Shown: positions 1 to 12,900 of the stretch, one piece after another
Layout of the letters: each line of letters opens with the position of its first letter
How positions within the stretch are numbered: the stretch's first letter is position 1
NCBI GenBank assembly: GCA_040954595.2
Contig: CM082585.2
Location: forward strand, 6,076,001 to 6,140,000
Direction of reading: 5' to 3'
DNA: 64,000 nt
Origin: Balanoglossus misakiensis
Taxonomy: Eukaryota > Hemichordata
Translations under genes and position numbers: made by a program
The notes under the pieces: generated by a model
What the model was told of the DNA's origin: nothing
What the model saw: the letters and a program-made list of their open reading frames with translations, nothing else
Database searches by the model: none

Positions 1-3000
1 TGAATTTTTGACACCTTCAGTTGCTGATCCTTGATTTGAACTGTGTGAACGCTGCTTCCTGTGACCTTTGAACTCAAGTGGACTTAAATTGAATCAAGAG
101 ACGCGATGACATTAATTAGTAGACGAGATGAACGGAGACAATTTACAGTAATTGTTTATTTCATTAGTTGATCTCCAATTGTGCAATTTACCTATCAGAT
201 AAGTGCATTTATGAAGAGATACCAATTCTCTTTAAAATTATAAAATGATAGCAAATTCCACTGCAAAAGTACGGTATCAACTACAGTCAGTAATTACAAA
301 CTGCCTCAAGTATAAATATATCCCATAGTAGTATTTAAAATCAACACGTCAACTTTACATGTGACTTGAAATTATATCTAAGCATGAAAATAATTTAGAA
401 CTTCCTTTCATTGCTTAAAAACATGAAATACAATTTCTCGAAAGATTAGATACCGTTATATCTATTGTTTGATTTCTAGGATAGAATTGCTTTGTATAGA
501 TCAATGACCTGACTTGATAAGGACATACATGCACTAAATTATACCTTAATTTTTCCTTTCCGTTGAATGGAAATTTTCCACACACAAAAAATCAATTATG
601 TTGTTGTCGTTTTTCTCAAACTTGGCCGGAAGAAGCCAAATGACATGGAAGGTATTTTTAAGCTTAAAGTTTAGATAAACTGTTTAAATCATTTGGTAAA
701 AAAATCTGATTTTAACTGTTTTTCATGTTGCTTGCTACATCTACTGTGTTCTACATCAGTGTTAATGCAGTTTCCCATCATTCTTCAATGCAATGTATAA
801 AAGTAGAAATCAAAAATGCCGAGTCAACAAAAATGGGGTTCCGCTCATAATGCACGTAATCCTCCTGGTCATTTCAGCTACTTTTTCCGTATCTAGATCT
901 AATCGCTAAGATTTAATAGGAAGCAGTGATTGATACAGCTCAGTTTCACTCGAAAACGAGCTCACTGATGGTGCGTTCAAAACCCCTATATCGTACATCA
1001 CTTTCTGAGTATCCCTTTTAAGTCTTAAAATAGAAGCCTCGAGAAGTCACCATGCTAGTATAAGCTTCGGTCACAAGTGCGCTGTTTACGAACATTAGAA
1101 CGTAATTGATATTCATAAGGTGTCATTCTGTCGTAATGCGAATTGTCTGGAAGGATGTATGCCAGACAGACTTAGTTATGTACCATTTATCCTGACATCA
1201 CCAACTCTGCATTTACAATCAAGCTTTAGAATCTATGCAATCCTAGCAATATTCCGATGAGTGAATAATTTACAGAACTACTTGAATTACAAAAAAAATT
1301 ACATATATCTAACCTTGTGCACTTAACTGGCAAAATCTCTGGTGTAATATTGCAGAGAAACTGCTTAGTTTTTTACTTGTCTGAAAACTGAACTTTGAAG
1401 TTGCTGTTTGATGGAATTGATTTGTGGGAATTGCTTCACGCAATCTGCCTGGGAACTGATGATTTGGACCACATGAACTTATGACACGACCACATGAACT
1501 TATGACACGGACCACAGGAACTGATGACTTGACCTCAGGAACTGATGACAAGGCCTGCATTAATGAACTCTTGACTGTCTGTTGGACCACGCGAACTGAA
1601 TTTATATGAAGTGGGCATTGTTTTTGTTTAATACTTCAATAGAAACCAATTTTGGCCTGACCCTTCAACCCCCTTTGACTTAGTGATTTTGGACCAACAC
1701 ATTTGTTTTATGGTAGTTAAGGTTGGACCAATGTTTAAAATGAAATAGGGGTGAAAGGGTTAAATCTAGAACTTCTCTCAGACATTGATTGGGCTACCAC
1801 TGTGGTAGACTGCGAGTTCTTGAGGAATTTTTGATTTTGTTGGAAATGTTACTGGATATTTTTCTTGCTGAGTGGAGTGTAAAATTTTCCCATTTCTTTC
1901 AAGAATATTTATTTCATCCAGAAATGCTACGCACTCAGACTTTGAAAGTTAATATATTGAATAAGACAATATGCATGTCTTGTACAAATGTATAAAAAAG
2001 GTATTTAAACAAGCTTGAATTTGCTTCTCCTCAAAAGCAATAAAATTATTCTGAATGCAAATTTGTGTTTCAAGTGTCATTGGACAAGTGAAACTGTAAG
2101 CTTCATACCAGACCATACCTTTCCTTCATGACCTCAATATGATATTATCCCCATATATACCATATTGCATATTAATAATTAAGATTTTATCCGTGCGAGT
2201 GAGGTAGCTACTTTCATCACCCTGCATCCGGATCAAATCAATCCTAGATGTTTCCAGAAAGTGTTCAGTGTTCCCAAAGGACAAGGAAATTCCGATCAGG
2301 AATGTAGTTCACGTTTGGTATATGCAGATGGGGATGATACCAAAAATAGACTGCTGAAAAATAGGCTCGGACTTGATGGAGAATTATAGAACAGTGCTTG
2401 TGAAATGATCAAACTTGGAGAAAGTACATTTTAGTTTGACAGTTGTTTATACGATACAGGAAAATCCAGCAGTATTTCACTCCCTACTATAAAAATATTG
2501 ATTGATATTAATCGCATTGCTAGAATGTTTTTTTGCAGCATTACATTTGTTTTGCATTATCGACACGTATACAAAGTTCAATAGTGCAGTTGCATGCTTG
2601 CCATCCATAAAAACTTATTGACAGTTAATATAATGGAAAGCTCAAAGGACATAAACAAGTTATTTTTAGATGCAGCCAGGCTGAGCATTTTCATAGGACA
2701 TGTGATTGTTTCCATAGCAATTAGCAGAGACATAAAATGCAAATTCTCTTCGAATACAGGGAATATGACTGATTTATATATTAAGACTCCAGTGTCAGAT
2801 GAAAGAAAAATAGATAGATAATCAGTAATGCATCTCGCATAAGTCTTACGCAAGCTTGAACAAAATAAATTTTAAATGTCAATTTCTCAATCACATTTGA
2901 GAAAGTGACAGTGAAAATTCTTGTCAAATTCAAAAAGAAACTGCAGCAGAAGTTAATATAGAATAAATGTTTCAAATCAGGCTAATGGTAATTAACATAA

Positions 3001-3904
3001 TGAATGTATGCCTTTAATAGATTGTCAGCTGAATTCATAATCATGAAGTGAAATTTTATTTTGAAAAGCAATGACTATAAATTTTCTGAGTTGGTTTAGC
3101 ACTACCCATGGTTAAATTTCCCAGTTTATGAAGTCATGGCCATAGTCGGTTTCCAATATTGGTTGAGAAGGATGGAGCTAAGAAACTAAACTGGTCAGAA
3201 TTAACTTGCCGTCATCCCATGTGACAAAGATCCCCAGAGACAAGGGAACACACAACTGAGGGCCCCTGCCTGCATCTCAGTTTCAGTCAAAACTCATTAC
3301 TCAGACATGCATGGATGGATTTTGTCCAGTGGCCATGCATGATAAATGCACTGTCTTGGTGGTAGATGTAAATTATTTTGCAATGTATACTCCAACGTGG
3401 CTGTCACTAGGATGTTTTGACTTTCCTTGACCACAGCAATAATCCAGATGTTTTAAACCTGAATCAATTAATTTCACAGTTGACGTTAGATATATATTTG
3501 ATATGGAGTGAATGATATATGAGACAGGATTATTTTAGAAATATTAAACAAACTGAGAGAAAATCTATATTGCAATTAAATGATGAGACAAAATGAGTAT
3601 TATGAGTTTTGCATACACTGCATGTATTTTAATTTGAACTTTTTAATAATTAAATTTGATATTATTACTTTAATATATAGAATTGCATTTCCCTATAAGG
3701 TTTCATTATGGAGTGTCGAACTTCCCTATTTCTTGTCCAAAGCATCACAAGCCAGGTCCCTCATCCATCTGTACTGGTATATTTGGGGCTATGTGTTGGC
3801 ACCAGTCCATACTTTTCATTTGTGAAAGTCGATAAATCATTGAACATCTATATTCGACTGACCGATGGTTTCATTTTAGCATTTTCTTTGTTTTTCTCTT
3901 ACAG
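1..3904. other. Upstream / first-intron region of glycogenin, no exon found
   Basis: This AT-rich stretch precedes the first recognisable glycogenin exon. The exon at 3905 starts with two bases that complete a split codon, so at least one more coding exon must lie here or left of the window. I looked for an ATG followed by a phase-1 splice donor and found no convincing candidate. ATGACATGGAAG at about 640 is followed by a GT, but it would give phase 0 and the wrong frame. The short ORFs in this stretch look random. Confidence 0.5.
1448..1556. repeat. Degenerate minisatellite, about 21-24 bp units
   Basis: A motif resembling GACCACATGAACTTATGACA is repeated about four to five times with changes (GGACCACAGGAACTGATGAC, TGACCTCAGGAACTGATGAC). 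It gives a spurious minus-strand ORF containing a duplicated short peptide. No gene function is inferred. Confidence 0.7.
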
Positions 3905-6900
3905 TTCAAGATGAAGCGTTCGTGACCCTAGCAACCAACGATAAATATGCGTACGGTGCTCTGGTACTGGCGCACTCGTTGAGGGCGGTCGACACTTCAA
4001 GACAGCTGGCCATCATGATCACACCCAGTGTTTCATCTCTGATGAGGTAAGGTCATCGTGTGCAGAAAGTTTCCATGGTGATGGAGGTTGAAAATGAATA
4101 ATGGTCATTCGATTGTGGAATGTGATGCTTGTGTTGGAAGTTTGACCAGACGTCAACATGAATTGTTTACCATAGACATCTACATCATGTTCTGTGCGAA
4201 TTTGACTAGATTTATCCTGCATTTCGCTTTCTTCACAGACAACTTTTGTCAGAAGTTTTTGACAATATAACACAAGTGAATCCACTGGACAGCAACGACG
4301 AAGCCAACTTGGCCCTCCTAACACGTCCAGAACTAGGCATAACCTTTTCCAAGTTGCATTGTTGGAGACTCACACAGTACAACAAGTGTGTTTTCATGGA
4401 TGCCGATACTCTGGTGAGTTACACACTGTCAAGCTGCAGTGTTACCCTCTCGACCCCTGTGGGGTCATAGGTCACGGGGTCAAAGTTCAGTGAGATAAAA
4501 CCGCATCCACTGTAACTCTTGATTTTTTTCAATTATTTTATTTGTGTGCTAGTTTCTTGTTTACTTCGACAGTCAGGTGAATTTCGAGCAATATAAGTGT
4601 ATTGTTCCAACTGAGAATTTCTATTTTTGCCATTAAGCATCTTGTAGACACAAGAGTGAAAAACTTGCCAAAATGAATAATCGGTGTTTACCATTTATTC
4701 ATTTTGGCAAGATTTTTACTCTCATATCCTACAGACGGGATGGAAGTTGTGTGCGGTCGAACGTTGATTCACTATATAGCCACATATAATAACACAAAAA
4801 GTGTCTTGTATCAAACATAATTAATAGAAAAGGCAGCAAGAGAGAGACTTTGTCCCTTTAAACATCTTGAGTGTTTCTAAATTCTATTATTATTGATGTA
4901 CCGTAGGTGCTAAGGAACATTGATGAGTTGTTTGATAGAGAAGAACTGTCGGCCGCACCGGATGTAGGCTGGCCCGATCTCTTCAACTCGGGAGTGTTTG
5001 TATTTAAACCATCAAATGAGACGTACGGCGGACTGCTACAGTGTGCAGTGACACAAGGCAGCTTCGATGGTGAGTGCGTCGTTCATGAGGGTAAAAAAAC
5101 TGTCAGTGCGCCCTCTAGGAAACCACCGGATTCCTCTGGATTAGTTTGAGGACTGGAAGACAATTGTGGCTGCCTATTCCTTAAACATGGCAAAAATCGG
5201 CCATCTTGAAATTGTGTCGACCATGTGAGATTTTTATCACCCACTTAGGTAGCCAAAAACCTATTTAAGGTCGGGAGAATTAATCTTTGACAATTTCAGG
5301 AATGAAAACTTGGCAGGGAATGACAATGAACACACCATGCTCCTTGGCTTAGTTGACTACAGTTTTCAATGCCAAATTTTGAGCTATGGGTACAGAATTT
5401 GGGTTATTACCATAATTCAAACTTGCGTTTTGACAACGTGTGCACATATGAAGGACAATTATTAGTAAAGGAACGAAAAAAGTGTGTTGAGGTGTTATTC
5501 AGAGTTGAAGTGCCATTTTGTATTCTCCACTGAGCATAAGTCAGACCTGTCGTATTTCTGTCATTATCTGATAAAATATTTTTAATTTAATTATTCCCAG
5601 GTGGCGATCAAGGACTTCTGAATACTTACTTTAGTGACTGGGCAACCAAAGACATTGCGAGACATTTGCCGTTTATCTACAACATGACTGCATCAAGAGC
5701 GTACAGTTACCTCCCGGCATTTGTCAGGTAAGCGTTAATTCCTCAATGTTTAAGAATTAACTAATTTCATCGTGGATCTTGTTAAAGGTGTACGGTCACC
5801 TATGGAAAATGAGCTATAGTTACCATGGCAAATTGAGATCTAGCCAATCACAGATTTTCAGTGGGTGGCACACGCGAAAAACGCCATTTCAGCCATATAT
5901 GGGCCTAACTGACATGCAATGATGCGGCTGTATAGTACCAGTATAGCTTTTGAAAGCAGGAAACCGTCTGACACTTGCAGCAGAACTTGTCTATGGGTCT
6001 TGCCACGGTGAAATTGCCCAAAACTATCTTGCATGACAGGTCTCGAGTTGAATCTTAGCAAAATCACCATTGCATTGTATTCTGCTTTCCAATTGGCTGT
6101 GAAATGACGTGATGCCACACGATAATGTTTTTGCATTAATGGCTCATGGCCGCTCCATCCAGTCTGACCACAAGAGGGCGCCATAACAGTATGGTCTGTT
6201 TCCCCCGCCAACAGGTACGGCTCGGACGTGAAAGTGGTGCACTTCATCGGCGCGGTGAAACCGTGGAACTTCACCTACGACACCAACTCTGGCACGGTTC
6301 TGACACGCGAGGGCCTCACATCGCCCCACGAAATGATCTTCATCCAGGCCTGGTGGGACTTCTTCGTGTCCAAGGTCAAACCTCGTCTCCAGGCACGTCA
6401 GGTTGGTATCGCAATACAAAGTTCTCCTTACGCACTAGCTATCGTCGTTTTCAGGAAAATTCTAGAAAGCGTTTTGATCACAGTGAACGCTACATTCTTA
6501 TTGCAGTGTTATTGTACAAGTTGTTGGAGAACCTCACTCTCTCTAACATGATGCATTCAATTTCCGTCTCTGTTTGGGGTTTTATCAAACATAATTCAAA
6601 TGTTTTCTTTATCGACAGTGATGCCTTAAATATGCCAGCTGGCATAATCACTAATGTTGTTATGACCAAAAGAAATACCTAAAGTCATATATTAAGTACT
6701 CTGAAATTTGAATTCAGAATAATTTCTGATTTAGTTTCCATGGAATATGCTCGTTTAGAATAATCTAATCATGTACACAACATGGAGTTGAAACGATATA
6801 ACTTCCTTAGAATGTCTACCTTTTCAATCTAATTGAGGTAAAATTGGCATTAACATATAACTATGTTCACCTTTCTCTCTAAAAAAAGAGAGAGAACTTG

Positions 6901-9900
6901 GTAAGTATGTAGTTGACGTCGTTTGAAATGTGGTCTTCTGTAATAGCAATCAGTATGTTGATAAGGTACTGGCAGTGACATAAAGTTCGACTTCAATAAT
7001 AGGTACTGTGCTATCATTAAGGAGTTTCAAAGTGTGAGTTCCCATCTTTGCTGCTGTGTATGTATGTTCGTGTTTGCAAGTCTGGGAGACAGTGTTCTCA
7101 GTTTAATTTCATAAAATCAGGCTGAAGATCCAGACAGCCGTCCAACGGAAGAACTTGTAGGTTTTGACGCCCCACCTATGCAGGAACCTGAGGTCAGTCC
7201 TCAGCAAGCAGAACACATGGACACGCCGGACGACAGAGATATCCCTGGGCTTTCAGCAGATGAACTTGAAATATCCACTGACCCTGGAGGCAAACATTTT
7301 AGTGAGGAGGGGGAGGAGGAGGAAGTAATATTGGTTACCGAGACTACGCAAACAGAGGAAGATCCAAAAGATGAGATTGTGTTGCAATACATCCAGGAAA
7401 AACTAGAGGAAAGGAAAGACCCTAAGGTTGAGGAATTGACTAGGTACATTGGGGAGAAGTTAGAAAAGGCCAAAAAGGTCCCGGGGCAAATTGTTGCAGA
7501 AACTATTGAGACAGAACATGATGAACATAAGAGTGTGCCTGTACATCATGAAAAGGAGTCAATAGATACAGAGCAGGTGATTAAAAGTCCAGAGAGTATT
7601 GCTGAAACGACGATAGAGGGTGTGTCCATGGCAGCAGGGGGCACGCCCATGGCAACAGGGGGCATGCCCATGGCAACAGGGGGCTGGCCTCTGAAAGAAG
7701 ATGCAGAGGAGACGAAAGAGACGGGGAAAGAAGCAGAGGTCGAGGAGGAAGAAGGAGCAAAAGCGATGGAAATTGAAACTTCGGAAACCCCGGGTACAGA
7801 GAAGTCGTCGTCCGAAACACAGACACAAGTGAGTAACTGTGTTGATCATGTGGATATAACTCTTGTTTTTTCAGTGAATATTATGAATTTGCATGTGCTG
7901 GGTTACTGTTAAAATTCCAATTAGAAACGACTGTTGAATTCAATGTATGAATGAATAAGTTATTTCACAGTACTGAAAAACTGTTTTCATTACAGATTCC
8001 ACACAAAAAAGTCTCAGTGTATGCTTCAGTGACAATTTTTGCTGTCTGTAAGAATCAGTGTTCATGGGAGACCTGCAGTGGAAACCCATTCTGCCCATGC
8101 TCAAACCGAATTAGCATTTAGCTGATAGGTCAGCAGAGATGTTTACTTTTAGACCATATTGGATTAGGTCTTTGTGGGTGTGTCAAGTATGTACCAGTCA
8201 TGCTGTGTCATGCCTGGCATTATCATGTTAGTAATATGAACATCACTATGTTTTGCAAATATGCAAATAAGCAAATATGGCCGACTAGCTACTTCCACAT
8301 ATGAGCCAACATGGCCGACTTCCACTTTTACTTTGTTTTGCAAATGAGCCAATGTGGCCAACTTGTGACCAGACCACTTTGTTTTATTTGTTGAGGTCCA
8401 TGGCCATCTAACAGACCTGACCACTCCTACACAAAATACACAGTAATACTGTAGTTATAGAGCACTATTTTGCCACAGGATTACTTTAGAAATTGAAGGT
8501 GCAAATGTGCTAATTTTTGATGTTTTGGTTATTTCTGTTTGTTTTGATAGTATAATTTGTTCTGCTCACCAAAACATACTGAATCATGGTTGGTTGTTAC
8601 AGCTTAACCTGTGTTCTGTGTATGGGGTATCAGAGAGTACAGTGCTTCCATCACATAATTTCTGGTGTGTACCCTAAATTATGACAGTCATGGAATAATG
8701 TTTGTTATTTGAATGTCTACAAGGGATATTGTGAGCACAGCTGTAACAACCCACACATTGGCAGAATTGCATCATAAATAATTTTTTCACACAAAACCAA
8801 AATATTCAAAATAGTGTCAAAATGTAGTGACTTTGCCCCTTTAATATTGCCTGCATTCAGAGAAAATTTTTCCTTTTCACAAAGATGCCTGTAGTATTTG
8901 TTACCTGGATACATTTTGTGAATGTTGTCATGATGAGATGTTGACATATACATGAACCCTTCCATCTTTCGTTTGGTCCTCTCATTGCTATTGCAGTTAA
9001 CAAATCAGAATTTCATATCTTGACCTTTTCTATGAACTTTCAAAAATTCTTGCCATTATTTTATCATGTGTGACCTCTTTGCACATCACTTCAGAGTTTC
9101 AAACGTAAAGATTCACGGATATTCTCTCTATGTGCAGACCGACTCGCAACCTCCAGCAACTCTGGCGATAGCTTACATCTTGGTATCAGAGAGTTGAGCT
9201 AGCCATCTTTGAAGGGAAATACAAGCCTGAGATTTTTGCGGATTTGAAAGATTACAGATAAAAAAAAGCCAGCTGCCAAAGAATAAAAACCAGAGTACGA
9301 CAATCTGTGATTATTGAATCATTTTATTGTGGCAAATGGCAGCGTACGACAATTTGTGATTATTGAATCAATGTAGGGCGGCATTGTGGCAGCCATTTTG
9401 TTTCATAGTCGGACATCTTAGAATCTGCATTCAAAGATTTCACATTCTACCAACAAAATAGCTGCATCAAGCCTACTTATCATTAATTCAAATCATCAAA
9501 GAAATTGCAAAAATCAGGGAAGGTTTTGCATATATTGCATTATTTTGATCTTGCGTAAATATGCAAAAATGTCAGGCTCTATATTTCCCTTTTAAATCCA
9601 TCCAGATGGCATTAGCTTAATACTGAAGAAACGATGTACTTACACAGTCGCATGCAGTAACTTTTTAAAACCGCTGAGTCAGCCAATTTTGACCAAGCAC
9701 CAGTCAGGTAAATAATTCATATTCACAGACACTAATATCCTAACTTCCAAATCTTTTCTCATTTCATATTGTGTTGGTTTATCAACTATTCTATCAAGAA
9801 CTTCAGTTTTTTTATGCTGCGAGTTTGTTCTTGCACTTTGTCGCTGCTCGTGCGAAAAAAAAAGTTTAGTAGCGTGTGTTGTTTTCACTTTGAAAATAAA

Positions 9901-12900
9901 ATGTGATTTGCAATCTTTCCTGAATACTCTGCATGCTCTGAAGTTAAAATTTGTTTGAGTTTGTCTCGCATATGTGCATGTATGAGACTTTAAAGTCCAC
10001 TTCGCTTTTGGTACATACTTATAGACATTACCACAGCCTGTTTTCGCTGACTAAGATTGATTAATTATTACGATGAAGTTAGGATCAGCTAATTAACTAA
10101 TTACACTTCAAAACCTGGAGTTTGCTGTTATGTCGAGCAAAGCTATGTAGTCAACTCATTGTTTCCACAAACTATTTGTAATTTAAAAATAAATAATCAC
10201 ACACAAAATGTGAATTTTGTGAGGAACAAAAATTTCTCCCAGAATAATTGAGGACCAAACTGTTTGTAGAGAACACATTTTCCACTGTGTAATAATATTG
10301 AGAAGTATTGTGATGAAAGTGTCCAGGAACATTGCATGTTTCTGGACTTGAAAGATGGCCACGGAAAGGGACAAGGGGGTTTTGTAGCTTTCTAGAGTTG
10401 AAATTAAAATTCTTGTTCCCCAAAATAGGAGTAGTCTAATCATAACAGCGATCGAAATAATGGAATAATTGATACAGTACATGTACTCCTAAAAACTGTA
10501 AAAAAAAAAAAAAACTGGAATGTACCGGTAGAGTGATTTGGCAAAGGAACTTCCAAAATAGGAAAAATGAATGTGTTATTGATATATGTATATGTATGTG
10601 TGTTGTGTAATTTCAACCGGTAATGCCAAATTTTAATTCCTGCAGTCGTAATGTGCATCATGATCTATCCATCATCATCACCGTCATGAACTTCTCTGCT
10701 TTCCGATCAATGCATGTTCTTTACACAACTCCAGCTATTCTGTGACACTGCCCTCTTGTGTCAGAATGTGCTGTTTTGGGTCATCAGGCATCATGTATAA
10801 TATCAGCAAAGTACATGTTGAAGGGAAAAACAGTTCTAAAGGGACAAAGTCATTGCAAGTTGACAATATTTTTGGTATTTTCGTTTTGTGTTATTATTTT
10901 TTTGACTCCTAAATTTGGTCAAAATGCCATACTCTCCAGTTCCTTTTACTTGGTGGGAAACAAAAATAAGTAACCTTGCTAATTCCACGTATGATGTTGC
11001 CATGGTAGAAGATTATGATCTGCATATCACGGAATCATGCATGTAGCATGGCAACACACTTGCACATGTACGTTAAAATTATCACCAAATACACCAGGAA
11101 TTGGGTTAAATGGTACTTTTGTTGCCAATGTTCAACTAATGGTCGTCAAATTGAAGGTTTTCCACGCTTGCGTCAAGAAATAATATCTTTCTGTTCACAG
11201 CATCATAGCTTGCTGCATTTATAGTGACATCGCAGTGTTTGAGCTAGTGGATATCACAACTTAGTGTCACAATTCATGACATCACAGCTCTCCATGTCAC
11301 AAATCATGACATCACAGCTTTCTGTATCACAGTTCATGACATCACAGCTTTCTGTATCACGTCATTTCATGACATCACAGCCTTATGTGTCACGATTCAT
11401 CGCATCACAGCTTTCTGTATCGCAGATCTTGACATCACGTTTCCTGTGTCAAAATGTATGACATCATCGCTTTCTGTGCCATGATGCATGCCGTCATAGC
11501 CTCTCTGTGTCCTCATTCATGACTTCACAGCTTTCCGCGTCATCACAGACTTGTTTGAATACCACTTATCAGCATTGCAATTCACAACTGCATCGTAACT
11601 AAATGTAGTCATGACATCACAGCTTTCCAACTCAGGGCTTTCGTAAACCATTCTTGCTTTTGCGTCTGTTACAGCAAATGTTAAACTTTTTACCTTAAAT
11701 GTTTAGTGAAACAATTCTACAGAAAGTAAAAAAAAATGGTTTATGTTTGGCCATTTGAAGTCATTTAATTGAATGCGACCCTGACTTAGCACCAGGACAA
11801 CTCAATATGCCAAATGATTTTGTTGTTGCAGCCCGATCCAATACGGCTGACAGACAGCCACTTTTGTAGGATTTTTTTTCATGTCCAGCGCCTACACTCA
11901 GACATACCAATAGTTCCTACACAAAGCATGGGCACACTGCAAACCTATGGCCATATCTTGACAGGGACTGTGTCATTGACGATGGGTTAAAAAAAAACAC
12001 AACCACAAGTTCAGATGGTTGGCGTGGAAAATAAATGCATGATTCCATTACACTTCCAAACATCCACCCTGTCTCCAGTTTGTTATAGAAGTAGCATGTG
12101 TACTAACCTATATTATCTACAGAATGTTATATTTTACAAAAGCATTATAGCCTTTATTACAAATTTTGTATAAAAAAAATAAGTAGTGTTCACAAAATGT
12201 GGACCTTTTACATAAAGTTAGGCAGTCCTAATTGTTGGGCGTTTTCCTTTAAAAACACCAACTGTGTCATGTACCAGCGATTCTCACACAGCCGGTTGTT
12301 TTATTTGCTGTGTACAGATACGTATATTAGATATTCATGCCATGCGATCTGTTTACATAGTAAATATGTATTGCAATATATTAGTTTATTGTACAGTTTG
12401 ATGATTAGAGTTGCAGTGCTTTATAACAGCGTTTTCCATTGGTTGAAATTTGCATGCCAATGTGTCGCTAGAATGTTCAGGATATTCTCAAAACTTCATG
12501 TAAAATGAAGCAGTAGCTGTAATCTTTTGGGGATTTTTTCATATTTTTTGTTCTGTTGTGTCAACTTGTTTCAAAATCTGACTCCAAAGCATGCTGAAAT
12601 ATCAGACGGTCAGTTTGACGACTCCGTCAAATGTGTGCAGTGTCAGAACTTAAAGTGAAAGGGGTCGTCACGATGCGTTTGTTCATAAACATTACAATTC
12701 ACTCACAAATCCCTCAAATAAGATAATTCTTCGAATGAACGAAGCAGCCAACCGTAGCAAAGACTGCGCTTGACAGCAACTGAAGATCCTATTAGGTCGT
12801 GGCAACTGCAGTGGGATTTGCGCTGGTATGGGAGGACATATTCTCATCAAGGGGGACATCCACGCGGCACAAAAACCCCTTCCCTTTGAGTAATTAGACA

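Noticed and set aside
11262-11555. CRISPR-like repeat array
   Set aside because: Unit length and sequence vary, there are no unique spacers of fixed size, and the context is a eukaryotic intron. It is a degenerate minisatellite.
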